From assembly GCA_907163375.1 (NCBI GenBank), contig CAJQUW010007240.1, forward strand, positions 620,001-684,000: a DNA stretch of 64,000 nucleotides, written 5' to 3'. Below are positions 1 through 9,827 of this stretch, piece by piece. Source of the DNA: Prostheceraeus crozeri (lineage: Eukaryota > Platyhelminthes > Polycladida > Euryleptidae). The notes below the pieces were generated by a model that saw only the letters and a program-made list of their open reading frames with translations, searched no databases and was not told where the DNA came from. Each line of letters opens with the position of its first letter. Positions within the stretch are counted from its first letter, which is position 1. Made by a program: the position numbers and the translations under genes.

Positions 1-124
1 AAATTTGATGAAAAATGTTTTGGTGACGGTCCCAGGTCGAAATTCCACACTTTGGAAAATTTTCAAAATTTTACCCATACAAAGCCACTCTGACACTTAG
101 GATTTTTTCAGGTGAGCTACGACA

Positions 125-380
125 GTCCACCCTCCCAACCTGACCGGCACACCACGCCAACCTGGCCGGCACACCACGCCAACCTAGACACCACATCACC
201 GCGCGCTATACGACGGTCGGCCAGAGGGGGGGGACGTCAGCGAACCTGACGGACGCACGTGGCCGGCACACCACGACACTCTGTCGTTCCAGAGGGGGGG
301 GACGTCTGACTGAAAGCACCACGGCGGCCGACCACGACACTCCGCCGTTCCAGAGGGGGGGACGTCAGCGACGGCGGCCA
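125..380. repeat. GC-rich minisatellite-like block
   Basis: A GC-rich island in AT-rich surroundings is built from two short motifs. CCGGCACACCACG recurs about three times, and a G-tract followed by GACGTC (CCAGAGGGGGGGGACGTC) recurs three times. Spacing is irregular (about 25 to 85 bp). An open frame on the minus strand here is a product of the composition. A sequence like the YY1 site (GGCGGCCATCTTG) lies at the right end, so a promoter cannot be excluded. Confidence 0.6.
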
Positions 381-744
381 TCTTGCGCTATCCAGAAGTG
401 GAGTTTTACTTACTACTGATAGTAATCACATAAACATTGTGAAATTACGAATTACACATAGTAAATAGTAATTAGTGCTTAAACAAAATAAAATGAAGAC
501 ATTCACACATATAAGTTGGTGCTATACTAGCGTACTTACTTTAGTACACATGTACTCTGAACTGTTTTCTCCTCAGGACAAAATAAAAATGCTTGGATAT
601 CGGACCTACGTAGATGTCTATTTCCGTCATTACGGGTGAGCTCCCGTCATTACTGGTGTGGTTTTAACATTGGATGCATAGGAGAAAATTTTTGAGTTAT
701 CTATGGCAAAACGACATTATTGGTGTGGTATCTCATAAATAATA
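381..744. other. no recognisable feature
   Basis: AT-rich sequence with no long open frame, no terminal repeats and no splice-site pair that I can support. Confidence 0.5.
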
Positions 745-850
745 GCATTATATCATGGATTTTGAGGGCAGAAATATCAGACAGTCTCAGCTGCTAACGC
801 AGTCTCGTCCATGTCTGATATGACTGCCCTAAAAATCAATGATATAATGC
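745..850. repeat. imperfect palindrome, about 40-bp arms
   Basis: The left arm starts GCATTATATCAT and the right arm ends with its complement ATGATATAATGC. The arms share a core of about 40 bp around TTTTGAGGGCAG / CTGCCCTAAAAATC, with a loop of roughly 25 bp. The core resembles the palindrome at 2,642-2,724, so both may belong to one foldback repeat family. Confidence 0.65.
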
Positions 851-1052
851 TGCATTGTAACAGTTGTATCGACATCAAAATTTGAAATCTGACCATAGAT
901 CTTTCTCCATTCTCTAATGTGTTGAATGGTAAAACATAGAAAGCGAGATATTGCATCACAGCTGAGAAAAAAAAGAAACAAACTTCATTCAATTCAAGCC
1001 AATGATAGTTTGTTTCATTAATTATGTCAATGAGTATATATTATTATATATA

Positions 1053-2447
1053 CAGTGCGTTCATAAAGTCACTGTGCACCTCTTCTAACTTTGTTTTGCC
1101 AAAGAAAACAGTCGTAATCTTACAATTGTAGATATCTATCACATGCACAGAGTCACTGGCTCGCTTGGGAAACGCAATTGAGTAGCTTGCGACATTCAAC
1201 ATGATCTAGAATTTGAATTTAACTTCACATTTGTCAGCTACTAACTCGGTGAAGATCAGTACGTTGCATTTCGAAGCTAAGCATGGTATGCTGTCAATGC
1301 GAGAGAAGAACTTCTTGGTCGAAAATGTTTTTCGCGCCAATGGGGAATATGCTAATGAGGTGAAGAAGGGGTTTTTAGAAAGACTTCCTACATCTGATTT
1401 GCCTCATCGAAATGTTGATTGGAGTCCAATCAGTGAGTTCAGAAAAGCTGACTCGGTGCACGATCCATCACGCTCAGATCGACCACTAATCTTAAGCGAT
1501 AAAAAGGTTATTCCTGAAAATGTTATTTCTGAAGCCATGACTCATTGCCCAAACAAGTCGATGCGTCGCTTATCCCAAGAAGTGGCTCTATCTCTCGGGA
1601 CGGCTCATCCTGCTGTAAGAAAGAACATTGGCCTATATCCGTACCGCATCTCTGGCCAACATGAATTGAATGATGCCGATCATGACAAGCGTTTGTAATA
1701 TAAGTACTGTGTTTGGTTCAAGGAAAATCTAAATGTAAATAATGTTCTCGATAAGACTTTCTTTTCTGATGAAGCTTGGTTTCATCTATCAAGGCATTTC
1801 AGTAGTCAGAGTTCCCGCATATGGTCTAGTGAAAACCCACACGAATTTGTTGAGAAGCCATTACATTCTCTTATGTCAAGACTACAAATGCTTGGGCCGA
1901 TATTCAACTACTATTGCAAAAATTATTTGACAAAATTATTGCTTCACTCGTTGACGAATTAAGTGACGATGAAAGTTTGACTACTTATTTCTAGCAAGAA
2001 GATGGAGCAACTGCGCATACCGCCAATTCCTCAATTCGATATTTTAGTGGAATATTTCAAACAAGTTATCTCTGAAGGAGTTTGGCATTCTAGATCCCGG
2101 ATTTGAATGTCTTAGACTTTTACTGTTGGTTAGCGGTGAAGCAGGAGGTTTACGGAAGCAGGTCACGAAATCTACAGGAGTCTAGAGAAAACAGCCGTCA
2201 GTAAATTGACGCTATCAGGCACGAGGAAATTCACCGAATGTTTGAGAATATGAGACGTTGAATTGACATTTGTATTCGTGAACAGGGTGGACATTTTCAA
2301 ATGCTTTTGTAGTATGTTTGTGATCACACAGAAGTCGAAGTTTCTACAACAAACTTCACTTTTTATAGTGCCGTGGGAAATTCTAAGCGGCAAAGTATTG
2401 CGCATGCATTGATTTATTAGGTGCACAGTGACTTTATGAACGCACTG
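1053..2447 (+). mobile_element. Tc1/mariner-superfamily DNA transposon, decayed
   Basis: Perfect terminal inverted repeats of about 28-30 bp begin CAGTGCGTTCATAAAG and end with the exact complement. Both ends are flanked by the dinucleotide TA, the usual target duplication of this superfamily. The element is 1,395 bp and carries one transposase reading frame on the plus strand, now broken. The perfect TIRs contrast with the damaged coding region, so the ends may still be usable by a related transposase. Confidence 0.9.
1213..2415 (+). pseudogene. Tc1/mariner transposase remnant
   Basis: The first open segment (1,213-1,698) matches the N-terminal helix-turn-helix part of these transposases, with motifs such as NVDWSPISEF and MRRLSQEVALSLGTAH. 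Later segments, in shifted frames, carry FFSDEAWFHLS (first catalytic Asp), a QDGATAHTA-like block near 2,000 (second Asp), SPDLNVLDFYLW-like residues near 2,095-2,130, and a C-terminal INICIREQGGHF-like tail. Several stops and frameshifts separate the blocks, so no full transposase can be made. Motif style suggests a DD3xD family rather than classical DD34E Tc1, but the exact family is inference. Confidence 0.8.
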
Positions 2448-2450
2448 TAT

Positions 2451-2628
2451 ATTATTCAGGATTTTATGCCAAGATATCTATTCATGAATCTGAATTAGCC
2501 GGCAGCAACGGTCCATACTGGCCGCCTAATTTTCATTACTGCCGGCTTTTGCAAAAAGCAACCATGGACATCTATGGATCAACAGTCAACATTCTGCACT
2601 CTATGAAATGTTCAAAATCCTGAATAAT
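2451..2628. repeat. 178-bp unit with 15-bp terminal inverted repeats
   Basis: ATTATTCAGGATTTT at the left end is the exact reverse complement of AAAATCCTGAATAAT at the right end. The unit directly abuts the right TIR of the Tc1/mariner copy, so that copy may have inserted beside or into it. The interior has CCGGC-type motifs. It looks like a small MITE; superfamily unknown. Confidence 0.5.
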
Positions 2629-2641
2629 ATCAATATTGCAT

Positions 2642-2724
2642 AGATTTTTCAGGCAGTAATACGCCTTATGGCTTCAGCCGCTACGCGGCTTCAGCCAAAC
2701 GGCGTGTTACTGCCTTCAAAATCT
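2642..2724. repeat. palindrome with GC-rich head
   Basis: Arms of about 40 bp begin AGATTTT and end AAAATCT, enclosing CAGGCAGTAATACGCC paired with GGCGTGTTACTGCC, and a head in which GGCTTCAGCC appears on both sides of a short CTACG loop. RNA or single-stranded DNA from here would fold into one long hairpin. Confidence 0.7.
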
Positions 2725-2747
2725 AGGCAATATTGTTATATTATTAT

Positions 2748-2770
2748 TATTTATATATACTATTATTATT
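2748..2770. repeat. ATT/TA microsatellite at LINE 3' end
   Basis: Runs of ATT and TATATA sit immediately beyond the 3' terminus of the minus-strand LINE at 2,771. The same kind of tract flanks the second fragment of this LINE (7,010-7,063 and 7,349-7,413), which points to microsatellite-targeted insertion. Confidence 0.7.
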
Positions 2771-5456
2771 ATGCAACGAAAAGCCTTTATTAGCATTAAA
2801 ACACAAAAACAAGAAAGCAAAGCAAATCAAAAGTCAGTACAAGTCGGGAAGTGCAACTCCGGGTGCCGGAAGGGTCTCAAGAATGCATGCACAGTTCCCT
2901 ATTTGAATGGCAATAGCGAGGCGTTGGCGCAAGTAAAGCCATGCGTCTTTCTCGCCGGTCTTGGCGGCAATACGGCTTCCAAGTTTCCTCAGAAAGGAGA
3001 ATGTCTGTTCGCCGTAAGCACAGTAAGTTTCTGCGGATACGGGCTGGAATGCGAAGTCCTCATAGAGGTCACAGTATTTCACCGACTTTCTCTTCTCCAC
3101 CGCTGTCGCCAGTGATCCGCCACTTGAAGTCGTAGAGCTCCAGGATTTCGCAGATGGATGTGCACACGTGACATCCCACGCGATCGGCTTTCCGAGCTCC
3201 CACGGGGACAGGCTGATGCCGTCCGGCTTCAGGTTCTTGTCCAGCAGCAGTCCAGTAGGCTCCAGCATAGTGGGCAGCTGGATGGAGTGCATCACCCGGT
3301 CCATCACCTCGTTCATCAGCGTATGTCGCAGATGTCGGCCCTTGCTGCGGGGACAGACGAAGCTGTGTGCGCCACCGCCGTCCGCCATAGAGCCACAACG
3401 AGCGCAGATATGCTCAATGGATACGGGGGCTCCGATGCGGATGGCAGAAGCGATGCGGAGTTGGTCCTCCGTCAAATGAAGACCGAGCGATGTGGACGGT
3501 AGGACGTTAATCCAATCGCCCGATCCCTTTGAGGCGCAGGAGAGCAGTCGCGTGCGGTCAAGCAGCTTGGAACTTCGGAGGAGGTCGTCGTAGGACTGGC
3601 GGTGAAGCGGAAGTGTCCATGATTTCTGCTTGGTAAGGGGTTGCAGTGGATATGATGGGACTGAACACTGCGAGTACCAATGTTCGAGCGCTGTGTCGTG
3701 TGACTTCGTTTCCTCGAGCTTCCAGTGACATGAAATAAGCTGACAAACAGAGTCTGAAGCATACAGGGAAGATAAGAATGCTGAAGCAGCTATGAAGGAC
3801 GCCGAGGAAATACCCAGTCCACTTAACTTGGCTGGGAGCGCAACTTGTCTCTTTTGAAAATCGCTCAACTCAACATTCAAAATGGAAGACACAACATGCA
3901 TCATCGATTCATCAATAAGTAGAAGAAGGTCCGTTCTTGTAAACGAAGGTGACGTTCGTAATAGATGAAGGAGCTTAGGCAAATAAAAACAGTTGCGCAG
4001 TAAAAACAGAGCATCATGACACGATAGAATCTTCAAGCGGGATCCCAAGACTTAAAAGGTTTTCTGTGAATCTAGAATCAGGGTCTCAAGCGAGTTTTCC
4101 CCCAAGGCAGCTCCTAAAAGAGTGATTTTATCTTTGGGAACAAAGGTCAAGTTAGGTAGGAGCTCTTTGAAATCATTGAGGAAGGCCGGATCAAGGCTAC
4201 AGACAGTAATTTGCTAACAGACAATTCACATTTGCTACTATTCAACTCCAGGCCAACATCCTTGCATGATGGAATAAACTTCTTGAGATCGACAAGTAGC
4301 GAATCATACTTCCCTAGCAGTGTAACATCATCTAAATAGGCTATCTTGAGTGAGCAACCACTGAGACTTGCTAAAGCATAGTGGAGACCGAGGCAAAAAA
4401 GAGCCGGGGCAAGTGGGTCTCCTTGTTGTAGGCCTTCGTCAGACTCAAAGGAAAGATCGCCATAAGTCAACACTGTGGGCTCCGAGTAACAGGCAGTGAA
4501 CAGATCAAGCAGATGAGGAGCATACCTGTCCAAACATTCAGCGATGTGGTCTCTCCTGATGGTGTTGAAGGCATTCATAAAATCTAGCTTTACCAGAATC
4601 TCCCCCTCGCGTGGAGCATAGACGCGGTTTCTGGTGAAGTGGATGGCCGCATCCAAACCGGCTCGCACCCCACATCCTAATTGGGATGGAGCGAACAATT
4701 CCTTGAATGCCTGCTCTGAATGAGAGACTGCACATTTGCAGGCAATGCGTCTAAAAGTCTCCCCAACTGCGATGGGCCTGATTCCTCCATCTCGCTTGTT
4801 TAGAGCAGTGACATTGGCTCCTAGTAAAACAGCCTTAATGGCCCGGGGCAACTTGTTAGAGATAATGGCATTGGTCAGATCAGTCAAAGCCGATAGAAGC
4901 TGATCTCTTTGGCTGGAGGCATCAATGCCAAGCGATTCCTGCAGGTGTTGAGGGCGCAAACGGGTGATGCCACCTGCTGAACCGGTTGGAAAAGATTTGA
5001 TGGCCTTGATAACACTGCTTTCGTCTACTGCGAAGGAATGCAATTGACTTGGGTACGGAAAAGGACGACGATCACTTGGTCTACTGGGGTGTTTCGCCTG
5101 CAAGGCGGAGAGGATAGTAATAGGTGTGTAAGGCGCTACATTGTCCTCCGAGCTTACGATTCTAACCGCCCCACGAACCTCTCCGTCCTTGATCTTGCCT
5201 GAAACAAGAGATCGGAGCTGCTGATCTTGATTCCGTCTCTTTTTCTTATGCGAAGTCGAGCTAGTCGGTCCAATCGATTTCAAAAGTGTGTCAACATCCG
5301 CTGTATCTTCAAAAATTGCGATTCTCTCGTTTATAATGCTACATAATTTCCTCGAATGTTTGCGACCGTTGTGAGGAGGTGAGCGGAGGCAGAAAGTCGG
5401 GAAGAGTAGTAGGCGTGCCCATGAAACATAGTCGTTTTGCGAGAGTGCCGAATCAT
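2771..5456 (-). mobile_element. RLE-type non-LTR retrotransposon (LINE A)
   Basis: This minus-strand LINE has its 3' end at about 2,771, next to an ATT microsatellite. Its body runs to about 5,456, where it meets the A-rich tail of a second LINE, so it is 5' truncated or split there. It encodes reverse transcriptase followed by a CCHC-type zinc knuckle and a PD-(D/E)XK-like endonuclease, the order seen in the R2/R4/NeSL/Hero group, not the APE-endonuclease group. A 285-bp stretch of its 3' end recurs at 7,064-7,348 with only about four differences, so activity was recent. The clade cannot be settled by eye. Confidence 0.8.
2834..5456 (-). pseudogene. LINE A reverse transcriptase-endonuclease ORF
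   Basis: The N-terminal part (to 4,147) contains fingers and palm: GGITRLRPQHLQ, RPIAVGETFRR, QLGCGVRAG, KLDFMNAFNTI (first catalytic Asp), QQGDPLAPALF and IAYLDDVTL (YLDD active site). The C-terminal part (4,048-2,834) continues in another frame with the thumb (LPAKLSGLGIS), a zinc knuckle CARC...HSFVC, and an endonuclease block KPDGISL followed by WDVTCAHP, matching the P-D...D-V-T core of restriction-like endonucleases. One frameshift lies between about 4,050 and 4,150. The protein would act in target-primed reverse transcription. The N-terminal DNA-binding region is missing. Confidence 0.82.
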
Positions 5457-6990
5457 TATTATTATTTTTATTTTTTTTAGTCACGACCTCACACAATGAT
5501 GGTCGGTGTATACATCTCAGGATCTCGGAGTCCTACCAGGACTCAGGGAGATCAAGAGTGCGCCTAAGAATGTACACACTGCCAAGTAGAGCAGCCTTCA
5601 GTAACTGAGGTACCCGGTGTCGACCGGGGATTTCTTTCAGGTATGTGGCTAACTTGTCTGTGTGGGCTCCTAAGGCTCCAACAACTACTGGCACCACTTT
5701 GACATGAATCTTCCACAGTTTTTGTAGTTCAGTTTTCAAGTCTTGATACTTAGTGATCTTCTCTTGTTCTTTGCTTCTTATGTTCCTGTCCTCTGATACC
5801 GCTATGTCAATTATGAATCCCATCTTTTTCTCCTTATTGACAACTACGACATCTGGCCTCCTTCCTGTGATTCTCTTGTCTGTTCTTATTTCGAAGTCCC
5901 ATAATATCTTCACTGAATCCGTTTCAATACCTGGTTGTGGGACGTGTTTCCATGGTTCTGTCGGTACTTTGATGTTATACTGTAGGCAGATATCCCTATG
6001 AATTTGTTTGGCTACCTCATTGTGACGGTTCAGATATTCGCTTGGTGCCAACTTAGTAACTCCTGTAAGTATGTGAGATACTATCTCATCTGCTGACATG
6101 CACATTCTGCATCTAGCATCATTGCTTATTTTTAGTATGTAAGTGGAATGTGCTTTCGTCTTTATCGCTTGGTCCTGTGGTGCTGTTAGTAACGCCTCAG
6201 TTGTCATCTTCAGATTGACAGATTTCAGCCAACCGTAGCAAGCTTTCCTTGACGTTACTTCTTCCATTTGTCCTGCGTATTGACCATGCATTACTTTATC
6301 CTTCCATCATTGGTACCGATCTTCTATCACCTTCCTCTTCCATTCTTCGGAGGTTTCTTGCCATTGCCCATACAGATCACCTGATTTAGCCACCGCCAGC
6401 AGTGGGTCGTCTTCTTTATCATTGATGTATTCTGCTAGGCTCCGGTCTTCTTGTTCTATAACCTCCCTTAGGTCTTTCAGTCCCCTACCTCCCCGATCCC
6501 GCGGTAGGTAGAGGCGGTCAATGTCAGCCTTTGGATGTAATCCTTTATACATTGTTAGTATTCTGCGGGTCTTTCGGTTTAATTCATTGAGCTCTTGCAC
6601 TGTCCATTTCAGCACACCACCAGTGTACCTAATCACAGGGACAGCATATACATTTATGGCCTCAATTATATTCTTCGCATACAATTTTGATTTCAGTATT
6701 TTCTTCAATCTCTTCTTGTACTCCTTGACTTCCCTTGTCTTTGTCACTTTATTAAGGTTCGTATGATGTTGAAGGATTCCGAGATATTCATATCCTTCTT
6801 CGGTAACATCCTTCATATGAACTTCTTCGGCTTGATATCCTTCTGTTTGTATGACTTCTCGATGGATGATTAGTCGCGCACATTTTTCGATTCCGAATCT
6901 CACATTGATGTCATCGCTGTATGTTTTCACGGTGTTGATTAGGCAGTTGATGTCGCTTTCTGTTTTCCCGTACAGTTTCAAATCGTTTAT
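5457..6990 (-). mobile_element. R4/Dong-like RLE LINE (LINE B), 5' truncated
   Basis: A second minus-strand LINE of a different family. Its 3' end, after the stop at 5,533, carries a short 3' UTR and a tail of A-rich and AAT repeats at about 5,455-5,485. Its 5' end is truncated near 6,990 against ATT/TA repeats. In the direction of transcription the order is LINE A 3' fragment (7,348-7,064), microsatellite, LINE B, then LINE A body. Dong-type elements are known to insert into TAA repeats, which fits this setting. Confidence 0.75.
5533..6981 (-). pseudogene. LINE B RT C-terminus plus endonuclease
   Basis: Two open segments (6,981-6,307 and 6,291-5,533) lie in the same frame, separated by one TGA codon at 6,307-6,309. 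The first has the RT thumb region (YEYLGILQHH, AINVYAVPVIRYTGGVLKW, KTRRILTMYKGLHPKADIDRLYLP) typical of R4/Dong-like LINEs. The second has a zinc knuckle CRMCMSADEIVSH, then the endonuclease core RRPDVVVVNKE...FIIDIAV with the P-D and D-I-A residues and a downstream KYQDLKTEL helix. The RT catalytic core is lost by 5' truncation, so the copy cannot move by itself. Confidence 0.82.
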
Positions 6991-7006
6991 TTATTTATTA
7001 TTATTA

Positions 7007-7042
<36 letters not shown>

Positions 7043-7063
7043 ATTTATATATATATTATTATT
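6990..7063. repeat. ATT and TA microsatellite
   Basis: ATTT/ATT repeats followed by about 13 TA units and another ATT block. It separates LINE B from the second LINE A fragment and probably represents the original insertion target. Confidence 0.85.
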
Positions 7064-7348
7064 ATGTAACGAAAAGCCTTTATTAGCATTAAAACACAAA
7101 AACAAGAAAGCAAAGCAAATCAAAAGTCAGTACAAGTCGGGAAGTGCAACTCCGGGTGCCGGAAGGGTCTCAAGAATGCATGCACAGTTCCCTATTTGAA
7201 TGGCAATAGCGAGGCGTTGGCGCAAGTAAAGCCATGCGTCTTTCTCGCCGGTCTTGGCGGCAATACGGCTTCCAAGTTTCCTCAGAAAGGAGAATGTCTG
7301 TTCGCCGTAAGCATCGTAAGTTTCTGCGGATACGGACTGGAATGCGAA
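7064..7348 (-). mobile_element. 3'-end fragment of LINE A (second copy)
   Basis: These 285 bp match 2,771-3,055 base for base except about four substitutions. The fragment ends abruptly in ATT repeats on both sides, as expected for a heavily 5'-truncated insertion into a microsatellite. It encodes only the last part of the LINE A endonuclease domain. Confidence 0.9.
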
Positions 7349-7368
7349 TTATTATTATTAAATTATTA

Positions 7369-7413
<45 letters not shown>
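7349..7413. repeat. ATT/TA microsatellite
   Basis: ATT repeats grade into about 20 TA units that directly border the PLE copy to the right. Confidence 0.85.
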
Positions 7414-7418
<5 letters not shown>

Positions 7419-7434
7419 TCGTGTTTTGAAACAA

Positions 7435-7480
7435 CCGAACATGTTTCAGAATCTCATGGATTCCATCATCAGCGGTAAAA
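7435..7480 (-). ncRNA. hammerhead-like motif at PLE 3' end
   Basis: On the minus strand the 3' tail reads CTGATGA (7,466-7,472), then a 5-bp stem GAATC/GATTC closed by CATGA, then GAAAC (7,443-7,447). This is the order of a hammerhead ribozyme core (CUGANGA, stem II, GAAA). Hammerhead motifs are known from PLEs. Stems I and III were not modelled, so self-cleavage is inference. Confidence 0.45.
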
Positions 7481-7601
7481 AGAAGTCAGAAACACACACA
7501 GAATTCAGTTTATATAAGAGTTCTTAAAACAATGTCAAAGCATGTGAACAGATATCTCACAAAAACGAACCGAATGTCAAAGTACATCGAAATATGCCGA
7601 T

Positions 7602-7943
7602 TCATATATTTAGATTCAGAGGTATGGAACCATTCCTTTCATTCGACAATAGGTCAGTATTGTTTTTAATCATAATAGATTCTAAGACAAAAGGATGCTT
7701 GGACACTCCCACAGCCGAGAAATTTTCTGGTTTCGGGTGATGTTCATGCATAGAAATATCAGTGGCCACAGGGTAGGCTTTTAGATGCTCATTGATACGA
7801 GTGGCTAAATGACGCTTGGTTGCGCCAATGTATCGCATTGTGCAGCGATCACACGTATATAAATGCGTAACATAAGATTTCAGGCCAATCGTAACAATGT
7901 CTTTATTGTTGAAATGATTCAAAACCTTATTGGAATTGAACAC
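7602..7943 (-). CDS. PLE GIY-YIG endonuclease domain, left copy
   Basis: The 113-residue frame contains LYTCDRCTMRYIGATKRHLATRINEH, a GIY-YIG nuclease signature (T-C..C...YIG and a downstream Arg and His), ending ...LESIMIKNN..., which supplies the catalytic Glu. In PLEs this domain nicks target DNA to prime reverse transcription. It is the C-terminal part of a longer RT protein. The right copy (9,486-9,827) differs by one residue. Confidence 0.8.
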   Translation of the reverse strand: MFNSNKVLNHFNNKDIVTIGLKSYVTHLYTCDRCTMRYIGATKRHLATRINEHLKAYPVATDISMHEHHPKPENFSAVGVSKHPFVLESIMIKNNTDLLSNERNGSIPLNLNI

Positions 7944-7997
7944 AGGGCAAATTTTGACTTTCTTGAATTTATCGTTAATCTCGGCCTTTTCAGATAA

Positions 7998-8387
7998 CTA
8001 ACCATTGTCAATGAAAGGAATCGACCAATAGACCTTCTGCACATCACTCTCACAAGTATCAGATTGTGATTGCTGGCATTTACTCGTATTTAAAGTAGCA
8101 CGTTGAATTCTATTAATAAAATTCTCATCGTAGCCGTTCTTCAAAAACATAGATTTTATTTGCTCAGAAGCTTTTTCAAAATTATCTTTACTCGAGCAAA
8201 TTTTGAAAGCTCGAGAAAACAAAGATCTCATAGCCGAAACTTTATAAGACGAAGGGGTGCAAGAAGAAACAGGTATATAGATACCTGTGTTAGTTTCTTT
8301 TATGAGATGAGCAATATCAAAAGTGCCATCAGAAATGTCAACTTCAGTGTCAAGAAAAGTCAGGCGACCATTTGAGTCAACCTCCAT
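7998..8387 (-). CDS. PLE RT-to-endonuclease linker, left copy
   Basis: A 129-residue frame beginning MEVDSNGRLTFLDTEVDI, the conserved PLE segment just after the YVDD catalytic box (FLD..V), followed by a charged linker. It differs from the right-copy counterpart (9,042-9,431) at a single residue (Pro versus Ser), showing a very recent common origin. Confidence 0.75.
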   Translation of the reverse strand: MEVDSNGRLTFLDTEVDISDGTFDIAHLIKETNTGIYIPVSSCTPSSYKVSAMRSLFSRAFKICSSKDNFEKASEQIKSMFLKNGYDENFINRIQRATLNTSKCQQSQSDTCESDVQKVYWSIPFIDNG

Positions 8388-8515
8388 CGTGAATTTAATA
8401 TTGTCTTCAAGACAATTAAGAAAATCGAAAAATTGTTTACCATCTTCTTCTGTTTTGAAAACTGCAAAACAGTCGTCAACATACCGCGCGTAAAAAGAGG
8501 ATAGATTTCAAAATT

Positions 8516-8860
8516 TCATAGATTTTTCAATGCAGATTGCGAGACAGGGCAATGACCAAAATCAATTAGAGACAAAATGTGATCAATGGTCTTCTTCACA
8601 GGAATGGACGTGAATAAATTACCAACATCAAAGCTAAACAACTTACACCTTTTTAGATCAGGAATGTTGAGAGTTTTCAATTTTTCCGTAAATTGAAAAG
8701 TATCAGTAACACCATAGCATTTTGGAATATAAGGTTTCAGAAGAATTAATATGGGACGATACGGAGGGCTGTTTTGATTTTTATGTACTTTAGGAAGACC
8801 ATACAATCTGGCAGGTTGTGAGCGGACAGATTTGATTTGATTTATGACTTCATCCTTCAA
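8516..8860 (-). CDS. PLE reverse transcriptase fragment
   Basis: Contains PARLYGLPKVHK, PPYRPILILLKPYIPK and KLFSFDVGNLFTSIPVKKTI, which are PLE RT fingers and the first catalytic Asp block (SFDV.NLFT.IP). No counterpart is seen in the right copy, which begins at the YVDD region. The segment between this block and YVDD is shorter than in typical PLEs. Confidence 0.8.
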   Translation of the reverse strand: MKDEVINQIKSVRSQPARLYGLPKVHKNQNSPPYRPILILLKPYIPKCYGVTDTFQFTEKLKTLNIPDLKRCKLFSFDVGNLFTSIPVKKTIDHILSLIDFGHCPVSQSALKNL

Positions 8861-9041
8861 GAGCTTCTAGATTTTATGCTTAGAATTTTCCGATTAAACC
8901 TATCGTCTTTTTACGCGATTAAATCTATCCTCTTTTTACGCGCGGTATGTTGACGACTGTTTTGCAGTTTTCAAAACAGAAGAAGATGGTAAACAATTTT
9001 TCGATTTTCTTAATTGTCTTGAAGACAATATTAAATTCACG

Positions 9042-9431
9042 ATGGAGGTTGACTCAAATGGTCGCCTGACTTTTCTTGACACTGAAGTTGACATTTCTGA
9101 TGGCACTTTTGATATTGCTCATCTCATAAAAGAAACTAACACAGGTATCTATATACCTGTTTCTTCTTGCACCTCTTCGTCTTATAAAGTTTCGGCTATG
9201 AGATCTTTGTTTTCTCGAGCTTTCAAAATTTGCTCGAGTAAAGATAATTTTGAAAAAGCTTCTGAGCAAATAAAATCTATGTTTTTGAAGAACGGCTACG
9301 ATGAGAATTTTATTAATAGAATTCAACGTGCTACTTTAAATACGAGTAAATGCCAGCAATCACAATCTGATACTTGTGAGAGTGATGTGCAGAAGGTCTA
9401 TTGGTCGATTCCTTTCATTGACAATGGTTAG
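9042..9431 (+). CDS. PLE RT-to-endonuclease linker, right copy
   Basis: Counterpart of the left-copy linker in inverted orientation, with one amino-acid difference. Upstream, at about 8,945-9,040, lies the YVDDCFAVFKTEEDGKQF catalytic block, read in the same frame. Confidence 0.75.
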   Translation: MEVDSNGRLTFLDTEVDISDGTFDIAHLIKETNTGIYIPVSSCTSSSYKVSAMRSLFSRAFKICSSKDNFEKASEQIKSMFLKNGYDENFINRIQRATLNTSKCQQSQSDTCESDVQKVYWSIPFIDNG

Positions 9432-9485
9432 TTATCTGAAAAGGCCGAGATTAACGATAAATTCAAGAAAGTCAAAATTTGCCCT

Positions 9486-9827
9486 GTGTTCAATTCCAAT
9501 AAGGTTTTGAATCATTTCAACAATAAAGACATTGTTGCGATTGGCCTGAAATCTTATGTTACGCATTTATATACGTGTGATCGCTGCACAATGCGATACA
9601 TTGGCGCAACCAAGCGTCATTTAGCCACTCGTATCAATGAGCATCTAAAAGCCTACCCTGTGGCCACTGATATTTCTATGCATGAACATCACCCGAAACC
9701 AGAAAATTTCTCGGCTGTGGGAGTGTCCAAGCATCCTTTTGTCTTAGAATCTATTATGATTAAAAACAATACTGACCTATTGTCGAATGAAAGGAATGGT
9801 TCCATACCTCTGAATCTAAATATATGA
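9486..9827 (+). CDS. PLE GIY-YIG endonuclease domain, right copy
   Basis: GIY-YIG nuclease domain with the same Cys pair, YIG and Glu landmarks as the left copy. It differs only at IVAIGLKS versus IVTIGLKS. It ends at a normal stop before the 3' tail. Confidence 0.8.
   Translation: MFNSNKVLNHFNNKDIVAIGLKSYVTHLYTCDRCTMRYIGATKRHLATRINEHLKAYPVATDISMHEHHPKPENFSAVGVSKHPFVLESIMIKNNTDLLSNERNGSIPLNLNI

Larger units (their letters stand above)
7414..8880 (-). mobile_element. Penelope-like element, left copy
   Basis: A minus-strand PLE runs from RT (8,860-8,516) through the YVDD segment (about 8,490-8,465) and a linker (8,387-7,998) to a GIY-YIG endonuclease (7,943-7,602). Its 3' tail extends to a TA microsatellite at about 7,414. 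The part from 7,515 to 8,508 is an inverted copy of 8,921-9,913. It is broken: the RT core is shorter than usual between the two catalytic blocks, and another defect is shared with the right copy. Confidence 0.85.

Noticed and set aside
196-381. 61-aa minus-strand ORF in the GC-rich block
   Set aside because: It is read from minisatellite sequence; repeats and composition explain it.
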